The notes below the pieces were generated by a model. It did no database searches, had not been told where the DNA came from, and saw nothing but the letters and a program-made list of their open reading frames with translations. Positions 11,769 through 26,700 of a stretch of 64,000 nt of DNA are shown piece after piece. How positions within the stretch are numbered: position 1 is the first letter of the stretch; the number at the start of each line of letters is the position of its first letter. Origin of the DNA: Pardosa pseudoannulata (lineage: Eukaryota > Arthropoda > Arachnida > Araneae > Lycosidae); NCBI GenBank assembly GCA_032207245.1, contig CM063509.1, forward strand, positions 1,814,227 through 1,878,226. Direction: 5' to 3'. A program made the translations under genes and the position numbers.

Positions 11769-14700
11769 AGAGTCATTTTTAAACCTGAGGAAGTACTGTT
11801 TATAATATTGTATTTTATTCACAACTTAATTTTAGTTTGATCACTAAAAATTTTTTTCAAAATTAGTTTTTGTTCAATAGATTTATCTTATATTACTTTG
11901 TAGGCAATTTTAAAAATTTAATTCTGAAATATTGTAGGGCATTTATGGAACATGCCAGGAAATAGGGTTTATGTTGTTATGCCGTGTATTTCAAGTTGGT
12001 CCTTATAAAAAGTTACTTTGGTCCTTAGAAAGTCCTTAAAAAGTCCTTAATTTTTGTTCTGGAAAAAGAGTGGGAACCCTGATTGTAACTTGACTGGTTT
12101 TACCCCATTAGGTTGAGGTTTACGACCTAGCTAGGACATACATTTTGCACCCCAGAGCCCTTGGTCTCGAAAATGGAGGTTGGTACTGTAGTTCCTGCCC
12201 CCCAAGTAAGGCTGTAGTGCTAAGGAGTCTAGTTTTATGAAGCACTATGAAAAAAAAATACTGAGAAAAGAATGATGACATATACTCTATTTTTCTTTTA
12301 TATACCTTGTATGAAACAAAATTAAAAAACGGTATGGCATAATTTATAAACAAGTGCTTTATGGCAGCAAATGAATTCTTCTCATTTTTAAGGTCAGTCT
12401 CTTCCCATTTCTGTCCTGCACAAAAAACGATGCTAAATGTGTTTGTGACTCTTTTTCATGGTTGAGAACAATCTTTTGACACTTGCAGTAGACGTACACA
12501 CATTTTAATAAATTTTTTCTTTTGTTGGCCATAAAACTAATTGTATTTTGTTGAAGAATTTCATGGATGTTTAATGAGTACATTAATTGACTGAAAATGT
12601 CTTTTAGGTTTTCAGATATTTGAGGATTTTTGATAAAGAATCTGGATTTAAGGTGTGTGTGTGCAAGCGCTATTCTTTAGAAGGAAATGCTGGGGCCAAA
12701 GTGTGTGCAACTAAAAAATGGTATTGTTTGTTTGAAATTTATAGAGAGTAGAATCTTGATTATCTGAGCTATATCAGAAATGGTGGTTAATACAAACAGT
12801 GGATTTAAAAAAAAAAGATATTTTGTATAAATATTTTTTAAAAACTTTGTCAAATAAGGAAAGATGCATTTTCAAAAATGACACAAATCTGAAGAATACT
12901 ATTTATATTTAATATACATTAATTTCTTAAATGTACATTATCTTAAAAAATCTTTTAACTTTTATTGTAAAAGTCTGAAATTTCTATGCATTTTAGCAAT
13001 CAAGGATCTATTGTTGTAACTTTGCTACAAATAATTTCAGGGTTTTGACTTTTCTGGGTGCCATGTTTGTTAGAAGTAAAATGCTTTTTAGGAGGGACAA
13101 TAAACTAAAAGATGAGGTCTCTTTCAGAAAAAAAAAAGAAAGATGTGTCTAACATATGAGCTCCAATTAGTTCCTAAGGCTAATTTCTGTTTTTCAGGAA
13201 TAGAATCATTTTAATTTTACCTCTATATTGACATAATTTTTTTCTTATAGATCTACTTTATTGGATATAAAAGTTTTATGAAACTGTTAATATCCATATT
13301 TAATAACACAACATAAATTTCTGTTATAGATATGAAATTTTCACGAAGCATTCCGATATCTTAACACCTGATAAAATCGACTCTGGAAGATTGTAGTCAC
13401 TCTTGACCATAACAGAAAGTAGTAGAACTTTTCTTTTGTTGCTCAGCGGGGAAAATTTTTGAGTTCAAATCTGGAAGAGAGATTTTTAAGCCAGAGTAAG
13501 GGAAGTTGTATGAAAGTAATTATCTGAGAAGCCAGGGAGTATTTTTAACTTTTATCATAGTTTTGAAAATTGATTTGAAATTCTGGGTTTCCAGTACCCA
13601 TGAAGATCCTTCTGGCTTTATTTGTAATGGGCAATTGAGCCCATGACAAAATTAAGATTTTGGCTTATGTTTAGTAAGAACAAAGAATAATAGAAATACA
13701 GTTTATTTTAGCATTATCCTTTGAATGCTTTGGGGTGAAAAACCTGTGCATAACAGTTTATAGGTGTGTGAGCCATCTAATCAAGGTTTTTAAAGGTTAG
13801 TCACATGGGGATGCACTTATGTAAGAAGAGCAGAAAGCAGCAAGAATTAATGTTGGTGAATTTATACTTGCCAGTGCTAAAGGAAGAACTAAAGAGAGTC
13901 ACCAAAATTTGCAATAAAAGAGTAGTATCACCCAAAAATTATTGTAAGATGCACTTATATTTTGTTGGTTAGTTTGAGGTTTAAAATATTATTACATATA
14001 TATAATAGTAGATATTCAGAAAAAAAAGTAATGAGCTCGGTTAATAGAAGTTTGGAGAATCAAGGTTCTACAGTATTTAAAATGACTTATCTGCACATAA
14101 GTTCACATAAATAATTTTTAAACTGATTATTGATGTTTGCATTTTCTCCACTTTTATAAAAGTATGAAAGTTATTAAAATTTCTGCACTTTATTTTTTTC
14201 ATTTAAGATCAATTTAAAAAATATTTTATTAAAAGGAAATCTAGTTTATTGTAATATTTCTATGTTTTTCTTTCATAATGATAAATTTAAAGAAAATATT
14301 GTACAGTAAATTTACCAGAATATCCTTTTTATTGGTCAATGTCGGCCAATATTTGGAATGTGAGATCTTTACTTTTGAACAATCTGCCAATATTCAGTAA
14401 CATAATGTAAAATTAAAATAAAAAAAAAGTACTTAAAATAGTTGTATGTATTTTTTTGGAGAAAAATATTATTCAATTCAGTTTTGAATGAATGTATATT
14501 CTTATTTGTACAAAAAAAAAAAAAAAAAAAAGAAAAAAAAATTGTATCAGACAAAAAAAATGTAATTGAATCAAAATTGAGAAGATTTTATTCTGTTTTT
14601 TATTTGATACTCTATATGAATCGATACAATTAACCAGCCTGTAGAAAGAGTTTGATGAATGGCTATTGATTTGTTCAGGTACAAAAATGACAAAATGCTG

Positions 14701-17700
14701 TACCTTGTTGGCTGTATTGCGGAATTATCTGAAAAAGAAGAGGCTCAACTTCTTCATCCTGGAAAGAATGACTTCAGTGTTATGTATTCCTGTCGAAAAA
14801 ACTGTGCTCAGCTGTGGCTGGGACCAGCTGCATTTATAAATCATGACTGTCGCCCTAATTGCAAGGTGAGTACTTCCTCTTTTGGACGGTCCTTGCTATT
14901 GAGATCTTAGAATGTCTGTTTATCATCAAACTTATATGGAGCACTTAAAGGTCAATATATTGAATTCCCAGCCATAAAGTGGGTTTGATTTGTATCAGTT
15001 TTAGTGCTAGGGCTAATGTGTTGAGATTTAAAAGGATAATTACATATATGGGATCATCAGAAAATTTTATTTAAATTTTGAAATGGCAATAAATGGAGGT
15101 TGAAGTATGTGTTTGTTGAGCACTGGATGTTTTTATTAGGACAGAAAGTTTATTAGGGACTTCAAGGTCAAGGTAATTCGGTTTAACGGAGTACCTAGCG
15201 AAGTGTAAGGTCTTCACTTTAACCAACATGTTGTCTAATTAGGGGATAATTAGACTGTAACCTTGACAATGACCATTCGGTATGGTTAACAGCAATACAT
15301 AGATTCAACAACATGAAGCTCAGAAAATATATAAAATAGGAAAAACAATAATAAAAAATAGGGACAGTAAAAAGTTGCAATGGCACAGCAAATAAACAAA
15401 AAGTGACAGCACTAACAAAAAGATGTATTTTAGGTTTTTATAAAATTTTAAAATTTTTATTAAGCATTTTTTCAGTTTTTTAATTTTTTAAACATAAAAC
15501 AAGACAAAACCATTACGTGACGCAAAAAATATACGAGAGTAAAGTAGCGGAATGATACGATACCCAAAATATTGGAAAACGAAAAAATTAAAATAAAAAA
15601 AGCCAAAAAAAAATAAAGAAAATGGTACTTCACCATAAAATATAGCAAATAACAAGTAATTAGGCAATAAAACATAAAAACGTAATTTTAGGAAAATTTG
15701 CAGGTTGTGGTCGTTGCAAAATTAGGGACTTGGTTGCCTGCTAGATAGTGTTTTGTATATTTTAGGTTAGTTCTTTATTTTGGTGAAAAAGTTAAATATT
15801 TAAGTGAGAACAAGATTTTTTTTTAATGTATGTATGAATCTGATAGGGAAATGGAGGAAAGTAATTTTTCATTGAAAGTACTAAGGTTTACTTGGAATTT
15901 CCGGTGTCTTGCCAAATTTTCATGCAATAACCCTTTGGGAGAGTTGTCATTTCTTTGTCTTCCCTACACCCTACCAGTGTGATAGATAGCTCGCTATCTG
16001 CCTATCCTAAAAACTTCTCTTGCATTCATGTTTGGGCCAAATGATCAGTCCCATTTTTATCCTCGTAGTGATATCTCAAAATATCTTACGACAAAAGTAA
16101 TTGACAGGACAGTAAATTCTATGTGAATGCGTTGGTTTTAATGCAAACATTTTTCTAAATTTCGGGTAGCACTGTTTTATTAAATATTTTTAGTTATACA
16201 TATTGGTAAAGATGAAAATGTACCACAATAGGAATAATATTGTGGGAGAGTAAATATAGGATAAAATAAATATATCTCCTGCAGAACATTTTTCATTATA
16301 TGACAGCCTGTTGCAGAACATTGAAAAGTATTCTGCTGTGGGGGTTATGAGTTTTTAAATGAAACAGAGAATCATTTCTTTGTCCTTCTTGATCAGGTTG
16401 GTACAGCTGGTCAGGGAATTGAATATTCCTGTAAATATCAGGGTAATCATCTAGTACTTTTAGGACCAAAAAAAGTTCCATTAATCAAAATTTTTTTAAA
16501 AATTATTCTCCAATTTCATACTGCTTGTTCATTTTTTTGAAAAAATGCCTTTTTACTGTTAAAGGAGAATAGGGAGGAACAAAAAAGGAAATGTTTAGAA
16601 AATGGAGCAATAGAAAAAAAAAATCAAAATGGATTCAAAAGCAACTGAAACACAACTGAAAAACGTCATTCATCTGATGAGAAAACGAATGCTATTATGA
16701 ACAAATTGAATCTTCAAGATAATAGTGAACAATTCGGTTGCTGTATTTAAGTAGAAATAAAATGTGGGAAACTAAACTGCAAAAGTTGTCAAAGGTTTTT
16801 GGATGAATCCTCTCTTTTTAAAAGAATTTCTCATTTTAGAAAATGAAAAATAAGTTTATTAAGAACTTTTATTTTAACCAACAGTCCCTAATTCTTGTCT
16901 GTCTTTAATATCCAAATTATATTAACATTTCCTCTTTTCAGATGCATAAAATTTATTGATTGTTACTCATATTTCGTGCGCATATCATAACAAATCCAGG
17001 AGTCCAGTAACAGGGAATTTGCAAATTTTAAAAGTATCAGGATAATTGTATCCTTTTTTCTTCAAATAGAGAAATAATCTCTATAAAAAAATAAATAAAA
17101 AATAACAAAATCTGTCAGTCAAAAGAAGAAAAAAAAATACTTATCCATTAAAGACCATTTGTGTATGCTTTTTAAAATGTTTATTTGCTGATAAAGAGAA
17201 TTTAGAGAAATGAAAAAAAATAGAATCTTCAGAAATTGAAGCAATTGGAACAACAACAAAAAAAAATTAATAATCAAAGATAAAGTTAACAAATAAATGA
17301 TTGGAGTCTTTGAAGTAATAATGTACACTTTTTAACTAAATATTCAGATGCACTATTTAAATACAAATAAAATGTGAAAGAGCAGAATCGAAAGAGTTCT
17401 CATAGTTTCGTTTTTTTTTATAATTATTTTCACAAAATTATTTTATCTTATGCAGGTTATTCCAAACATCTCAAAGACAGAAAAGAATATATTTAAGTTT
17501 TAAATGTACTGGGAATTTATTTATTTTTATTGAAATTTATAACTGTGTTTAAATATAAATTTATATCTAAAAATAGTTTTTTGAATGCAATTGTGTGTGA
17601 ATTTCAGAGGAAATGTTGTAGTGGTTGTGGTGATAATGGTGTTTTTTTTTTTTTTTTTTCCATTTAGTTTGTTCCAACGGGTCGTGACAGTGCTTGTGTG

Positions 17701-20700
17701 GAAGTTCTACGAGATATTGATGCTGGGGAAGAAATCACTTGCTACTATGGAGAAGATTTTTTTGGTGATAATAACTGCTATTGTGAATGTGAAACATGTG
17801 AAAGGTAGGTCAGAAATATAAGCCCATCCATACGAAAGCTGAGGGTGCCTAAAATTGACCATAAATTAAAAACCTGTATGTAAGCCAGAATGAATATAAA
17901 ATATCTCTCCAAAAAGAGAGGTGAAACAGCTTCCTGTCCAATTGCTGCAACGTAAACTCAAACATCTCCACTGCTACAGTTTGAAAGACAAATAGGTGGT
18001 CATTTCTTAGCAGCTTAAGTGGTCTAAGAAGTTTTACTTTGTCACAGAATGCGAAATTTTACAAGTTAGAAATTGTTTTTTTCCTCACCTACCAATCAAA
18101 GTATAATGAAATTCTTACCAACAAATGCTTGAACTTTTCAGAATATTTTTTTTTTTCACATCATAGAAAATAAATTTAAAAGTACCATAATTTTGCATGT
18201 ATAGTCTGCACCATCCTATAGTCATTGTGTGCGATTTTTTTGTTTAAAAAATTTCTTACATCATTAGATAGTCCACACCACTAGGTAATCCATGGACTAT
18301 ATGTTCAAAAATATATATTTTAGTATGACAATATAAGCATAAAAACCTATGTACAGTAGAGTCTAGATTAGACTCCATTAATTCCACCTTTTAAAATTTG
18401 AAGTTTCTTCTGCTGTAGCTTCAGAGACAAATTTAAACTGGAGAAACATAACAGCCTACATTTCTCTGTTCAATAACCCAGCTATTTAAATTATCTTAAA
18501 ACTAGCATATAGCCCGTCATATGACGGGATCAGTAAAATTTTTAATTTTCCAGAATTGGAAAGGTACCCTATGAGGCAGGTAAAAAAATGGCTTGTTTTT
18601 TGGCTGAGAATTATCTTTCTACAAAAATAATGGATTAAAATTATCACATATGTACCTAATCTATTATTTAAGCCAAATATAAAAGAAAATTAATTAGGTA
18701 ATATCTAAGTTTAAGGATAAAATGTATGAAATTAATGCAGACGATATTTAAATAATTTAAAATAAGAAATGATTCAATGAGATGTTTAAAGGAATGACGT
18801 CATAATGCTAGAAAAAATGTTATTTTTACCTATTTATTATGTGATAAATTGATAAAATTGAATTGCCTGCTCCTAAAATAGGGCTTGATATAATGGAATG
18901 AAACGCTCAAAAAGGGGGACGTGGTGGATTTCGAACATTTTAAATAGGACAGTATTTTTTGCTGTGATACCACGTTTATTCATACCAATTTATTTTAGAA
19001 TCGGATCTATAGTTTAGGATAAAGATAATTTTTAGAAAGTTTAGGATTAAAATAAACTTGACTCGCTTTGAATTTTGCTAACGCTAACTCGTCAAAAATC
19101 CAATATGGATGCTATATCTATACCAAGTTTAACCACTTCATAAATTTGATGACAGACAGACTTAGGCTATTATTACATTACGAGAAGAAAGTTTAAGTCA
19201 TAAAAAGTTGAAAAAATAGTAAACATTTATTTTAAAAATAATAAAACAACTTTAGGTATAAGAATTTAAAAGAAAAAGCAGAAAATATTAAATTAATTAG
19301 ACATTTAGAAAAGTTTGGCAGTGTTGGGGACAGAACCGGCAACCTGAGAAGTACAATGATAAAATGGGCAGACCCTCTATCGAACGTGCTAGACCTACAT
19401 ATGGTAAAGGAACTAATTAGAGTATATGATCGTCGAGTAAACACAGTCCAGTTTAAATATTACGCCTCCACCCTCGCTGCTCCCTCTTATTCTATACTAA
19501 ATTCATATCTAGAATGAATTTAGTATAGAATAAGAGGGAGAATAAGACTTGAAATAATAACATTAAATACTCGAAAAGGGGGGATGGGGTGGATTTCGAA
19601 CTCGCTTTGAATTTTGCTAACCTTAACTCTTAAAAAATCCAATATGGATGCCTGTGTCCATTCCAGGTACAACTGCTTGGATCGCTTTCATTTCATATTT
19701 TTAATGTTTTATTTTGCTTGTGCCAATTTCTGACTGCTTTCTCGTCGACCATCTGAATTACTTTCAGCTTGAAATCAGCAGTAAAACTGTGATGATGTGT
19801 TAAAGATATAATGAATGACCAAAATTGCTATTAATCAAAACTCTGAAAATAAAACACTCTGTTACGAGTGATCCTCTTGGTGAAATGGCCTTCGGCTCTC
19901 AACCTTCGATCTTGAATCCATCCACTTGGTGTTGTCAATCAGAGCTCTAAGTAGTGACTGTTGATATTTTCTTGTACTCCAGGACACAATTTAAGATTGC
20001 GCTACTTGACGCTTCTGATTCGTTCTGCTTTATGGGTTGTAATTTTTTTCATGGTACGATTTTCATAATACAATACGATACTATGTTTTTTTGACGTCTT
20101 GTGAGTGGGGCTTTTGTTTACATTTGATCATGAGGCATTCGCACAACATGTTTTTTTCCCCCCTTCTCCCGATTTTGATGATTTGAGCAATGAACAACCA
20201 GCAGATAACCCGTGGTGAAAGAAATTTGCTGTTTAAAAACAGATAGTTTGCAGACTATACATGTGAAATTACTGTATTGATAAGTTGGATTCCTATTTTA
20301 AAATCAAAATTTTACTTCTATTTCCCGTGTGCAGGATTCTAATAAAGATATGGGTGCCAGAAACAAACCTCCACTTGTTACAAAAAAGAATAGGAAGTAT
20401 CTTGAATGTATACCTAAAACCGAAGCATTTTAACAAGATTAATACTTTAATTGAATATGATTCATGTGTTTAAAAAGTTATGTAAATATAAAATACAACT
20501 ATTTAAAATGCCAATTAATTGGAGATATAAGTTATTCTACATGACAAACTGAATATATCTACCGAATTTTATCAAAATGTTTCATATAGTATTCGAAATA
20601 TGTGTGTAATAGTAAAATTTTAGAATATGAGAAAACTATAATGAAAGATAGAAATGTTTTCCTTTAACTGTGAATAAGTCTTTTTTGTTACTTTTTGTTT

Positions 20701-23700
20701 TAAAAAAAATCTACTTTTATTTTTGTGCCTTTTTTTTTTGCCAACGACATGGGCAAGAAGAGCATCTGCCTCAGGAATGGATCCCCTACCCACACTTGAA
20801 GTGTAAAAAAAAAACCCCTTAACATTCTTGTTTTATACATGGAAGTATATGCTACATATGTAATATATCAAAAATTCTCCTCATCCACATTCTAGTTTTC
20901 TTAATCTTTTAACACCCAAAATAAGTCAATGATTTGTAGCATAAATATTGGCATTCAGAACTATAGATTGAAATAAAATGTGCTACTATTTCTCTTCTGT
21001 AGCCCAGCTGTCCAGGTAAACTGAAGATTTTTAAAACTTTAATGTTGTCTGTAATTTCACCAGTAATGGTTTTAAGAACACCCAAAATAAATTTTGATCT
21101 CATAAGAAGTCATCCACGTTTTTCTTTTCTTCACGATAGGTCAAACCAAAGCATATTTGTCTCTTGGCCCATTTGCGTCATTGAAAAGAGAGGTTTTCAA
21201 CAAAGCATTTCACCTGGTTAAGCCTTTCTTGACAGGATGGCTGCATTAGAATGACATTGCCAAGAAATTAAAAATTAGAACTATTTCTCTCGTGTAATAT
21301 TTATTTAATCATATATGTGCATATGTATACCCTATATTTCCAAATACAGGATTCCCACGGTCCTTAAAAGTCCTTAAGACAAGAAATTTTAGCTTCCATT
21401 TTTAAGGGCCATTAAAACTACTTAATTTTTGTCAAAGGTCCTTAAAAACTCCTTAATTTTTAAATTGGAACTTGGAACAAGTTATCCGTCATCATGTGAT
21501 TTCCCATCAATTTTTGCCGTACTCTCCAAACTTTCTGATTTTGTAAGTTAGGAGTTAAACTTGCCCCAAACGAGTTCTAATTAAGAATGCAAGTACAGGT
21601 GATAAGTACTAGTCAAAGAATATATAAAATATTTCTAAATATTCATAACATTCTTTTACATTTTCTAGCCAAAAGTGCAGTATTAATAATTAAGAAAATC
21701 CTCAAATACATATGTTTTTAGTGTATTTCTGTAGGAATTCAAAATTCCTTTCCTTGATATTTTTAAAATATCATGAAAATACTTTTAGTTTATTAGTACT
21801 TTTTATGATCATAAGCTAGAAAACTTTTTTGACAAATAAATAATCTTTCGCATACTGAAAAGGTTTATAGAGTCAGCTACCCTTTCCTAATAGCTAACAG
21901 TCATGCAGATTTTAATTAAACGAAGCATGGAGGGTGGGGACAGGTTGTAGATATTTCAGTTACTTATGGAAGTTTAATTTTCTTTGCATTGAATGCAATA
22001 GAAAGGTCTAAAACTTTCTTCTTTCCCAGGCAACGTCAGGTATAATCAGCTAATATATACATACACACGCATATATATATATATATATATATATCAGAAT
22101 CATTTTTAAACCCTCAGAAAGTACTGTTTATAATATTATATTTTATTCACAATTTATTTTTAATTTGATCACTCAAAAAGTTAAGATGTACATTTTCAAA
22201 ATGTTTTTGTCAAATAATTTTATCTTATATTAATTTTTAGGTATTTTTAAAAATGTAGTTCTAAAAAATTGTAGGGCATTTATTGAACATGTTTTGTCTG
22301 GTTCATAATTATTAAAATATGGTCCTTAGGAAATAGGGTTTATGTCGTTATGCCGTTTATTTCAAGTAGGTCCTTATAAAAAGTCACTTTGGTCCTTAAA
22401 AAGTCCTTAATTTTTGTTCTGGATAAAGAGTGGGAACCCTGAAATATAAGCCCATCTGTGTATAAGCTGAGACTGCATTTTTTCTTTAAAAAATTTATCA
22501 CAAATTTAAAGCCCATATATAAGCTGAAATGAAAAATAAAAAAAAAAAAATCTGTAATGTCCAAATATGTCAGCAAGCAGGTAAAAAAGGTGAAATTTTT
22601 TCCAATCCAATTACAACAGGCCATGGCATCCACAGAGGTAGAAGATGCATGGGCATCTCTTCGTACGTTTCAACAGTCGTGAGTTCTTAAGTCACTTCAT
22701 GCTGTATTTCCCAATTTTATGCTGATTCTGATCCAAAAGTTTTGAAAATTTATATGGGTTTGTTCCAAAAATTATAACAAAAGATTTTTCTTTCAAAAAT
22801 CAGAAAAGAATTTTTGGAAAAATGTTTCTAAAATAAAATAATAATAAAAAAAAAAAACTGTCTTAAATAAAAAAATTTAAAATGAATTTCGCAAATAATT
22901 AAACAGTTTTCTACCTTTTCTCACCATTTTTTCTTTTTTTGCTGCATCAACAATTTCTTTTTATGCCACAGAGCAGTAATAAAGTCTTTAGTTCCCTTGT
23001 CCAGTTCTTAAAGGTAAAAAATAACTGTGTGACACGGCGTACATCTTGAGCTGGTGAGGTTCTAGTAATAATCGCACACCAAACCCATAATTGTGTTCAT
23101 GCTGCAAAATGCTTATGTTTTCTAGAGTTTGAGTCTGGAAAATCTACTATTTTTTAATGTGGCCTATTTAATACTGCAATTTCAATATGGGGCAATTTTT
23201 TGCACACATATGGTAAAAGGTAACCTCTTTCTTTATGGATATTTCCTGATCACATGGGTATGTAATGAAGGGGATGGGGGAGATGCTTTCACAAATAACT
23301 TACAAAATTTTGCTGGTTATTTTTGAAAATTCCACATCAATATCAATGCTTCATTTTTTTGTTTGCTTGTTTTTGTTTTGAAATCTGATAAAATTTGCTA
23401 ATTGCTGGTCAAAAATCAGACACGTTAACGACAAGTAGCCCATAAAAATCTGATTTTCTATGGCATTTTTCAGATTAGTAAATTTACAGTATTTTTAAAA
23501 ATCAAAAATTCACATTTTTTTTACATCAGATTTTTCTTAATCAGTAATTTTTTACTGTATTTTTTAAAACTTAAAATTGGGCATTTTTCAGTTCAAAAAT
23601 CTGTGTTTTGTAGAATTCTGGGAAAAAAACCCGAACTTTTTAACAGTAAATTGTCAAAGAAAATGGTTAATAGCACGAGTCAATCCAATTTTACAGAATG

Positions 23701-26700
23701 CAAAATATACATAAAGTCCTAGTTCTGGAGAATATCAGATTTGAGTGTTTTTATTGTACAATGTAACCCAAATGTATGGAAATGTAGTCTAGACTTTTAT
23801 TAGTTTTGAAAATCTATAATTAAGTTTAATTTATTAGAAAATATTATTGAGAGTTGTTTCCTTTTTGCTTCATTTTCCTTTTAAATTCTATTTTTTTCTG
23901 TTTTAATTAAAGAAATTACTTAAAATACTTTTTATTTTCCATTCAGGGTTTTTTCTATACACTTTATATGTTAAATTATTCTAGTTCGGCATATAACTGC
24001 ATCGTTTAATAAAACATGGTAACTTTAATAATAAAATTATATTTAGTAATTTTATTTCATTTTTATTCAGATTAGAAATACAATAATTTGTTTCTTTATA
24101 CATTTAGTTAAATAGCCTAAAAATATCATTGTAACGCTAATAAAATTGTGTAGTTAAAATATTTTTTCATTTCTATTCAGTTTCGCAATATAATGATTTG
24201 TTTACAACTGTAGATAAACAAGATAGTACCTCAGAACTGTGACTGGCCCGAAGAAATGCATCCTTTTTACATAATATATCTGTTGTTAGATCTATGTAAT
24301 GATACAAGAAAATTTACATATTTTGTTTTTTTCATCTGATTAATTTGTTTAACTTTCTGAAAGGTTTGAATAATATATATTTTAGATCAAATATGTAGGA
24401 AAGCAATTTTCTTTTTTAAAGCAATATATTAAAATTTATGTATCAATATTAAGAAATTGAATTTTAGTTTTATAGATAACCATCGCAGACATTAATATAT
24501 GTGTATATTACTTTATATAGAACAAACACTCTTATGTTTGCAACCCTATAATAATGTGATATATATTAGAACATATTTGCATATCGATATTTGGTAAATG
24601 ATATATCACAATATTAAAATTCAGATATCATTCAGCTCTAGTTTTGACATCCAGAAATAAACCTTAACACATTAAAGGCAAAGTTGTAGTACTAAGATTT
24701 ATCTCGACTGTACCTTAAAGGCGGGAGTTGTAGTAATATGATTTATCTTGACTGTACCTTAAAGGAGGGAGTCATACTAATGCAATCTATCTCGACTGTA
24801 GCTTAAAAGTGAGAGTTGCAGTAACACGATTGCGCAATCCATGTGCCACTTAACATTTTTATTTAGTACGTTTTGTGGTTTGAAGTTGTTCGTTTGTTTA
24901 AATTCTACTTACAATAAATTTTGAAATCCTTTAATATGGTTTCACATGAAAATACAGATATATATGCAGATGATTTTTCATGAAAAAGTTGACTTGCTTC
25001 AAGTGCAAGTTTTGCAATGCACCTCTTCACCGTGGCGAGTGTTATCAACATTATCACACTCATAAAAAATACTAGATTCCTCTCATAAATATGTACTTTA
25101 AAACATTTTTTGTAATTAGTGTTTAGTTCTTTTTAATATTTCTTGTAGTATTAAGAGTTTAAATAAACGATTTTAAGTCTAAATTTTTTTATGATTACAC
25201 AAAATATTGCCCGCTCTAGGACGAAAAATGAGGCTAGGCAGTCGCCATGTTGCCTAGCATACTTTCGTCAAGATTCCCTACCTTTAATGTGTTAATATAA
25301 TTTTTATTTTAAATTAGAAATGCATACTTTTTCAAAAAATTTGTGTGATGTTTAGAAAATTTTTTTTTTTACTTAGAATCACCCATGGCTGACTTTCTTA
25401 GATGACTGCAGTTTGAGAATTGTGGCCCTAAACTATTGTGGCCAGTAATACTTAGATGCCAATCACAATTTTTCAACTCTGGTAACCTTATTTGAAGATA
25501 GCACTTTTTTGTAATAGAAAGTAAAAAAAAAAAAAGTTGAAAGTGCTATGTTTGGCAATTTATATATTTCTTCCAAAATTAGTGGAAATATGTTTTTTAG
25601 AAGATTAGCCAATTGGCTGCAGATGTAATATTGCTATTTTAGTACAATTATAACACAGGTAAATGTCGTAAATTTTTTTTTCTCATTTCAAAATTTTTGC
25701 AAGTTTTATTTATTTTTTTGCCATTATATATATATTTTTCATTATTTTCTGTTTTAAAAGAACAGTTTTGATTATTTTATCCTATTTGGTGATATACTAC
25801 ATCTGTTCCACAAATTCCCCCCACTTTAGGTCTATATAAAGCCCCCAAAATTCTCTGCTTATGCATGGAAATCTATGATATAGATTATTTGTTGAGGAAC
25901 ATATTAAGTTTATAATTTTGGATTGTGGCATTTCTAGGAGGGGCAGAGGAGCATTTAGCTGCCGAACTCCGAAACCCAACTCTTATTTGGAATCTAGGTT
26001 AGCATACTGCCTACGAGAGACGGACAACAGACTGAATCGATTTAAGAAGCAAGCAAACACAAAGGACAAAGGAAACAGAAGGAATGACCTGCTCTCCAAT
26101 GGACCAGGTAAAAGGCACTCCCTCACTAATAGCATAATACAATTATTCTATTATGTAATCTTTTTATTTTGGTACATTCATTCAAATTGGAAATTTACAA
26201 TGCAAGATGAAAATTGACAATGTTCTGAGTGGCATATTTTGCAGTAAATCTGCAATTTTATCGGTTTTGGATTATACTTGTCCTACATACTTTCAATTTT
26301 GGAATTTTGCATTTTTTTTTTTTTCAAAAATGGCTGTGTATATATTGATCAAGCATCAGAGGCTTTTATCAGTAAATGGGCAAAATTTTCCAATATTCAA
26401 ATTAGGCTCTATGTACTTTAGGTTTTGCAATTTTGCATACTTTTTCAAAATTGAAGAATTTTATATTTAGAAGATGTTGGAGACACATATTTTGCAAAGT
26501 TTTCTGGTTTTGAAATTATGTTAATTCAGAATGTTGTGATCTAAATAATTAATATGTACCTATTGTATGGCATAAGTAGTCGGCGTAGTCAGCTATCTCG
26601 TCTCTAGGTCTCTCATATCTCATCTTAAGCTTTAAAGTCTTCATTGTTTTCTAAGTAAAGAAGCCACAACTTGTTGTAATCTTAATAATTTTGCATGTTT

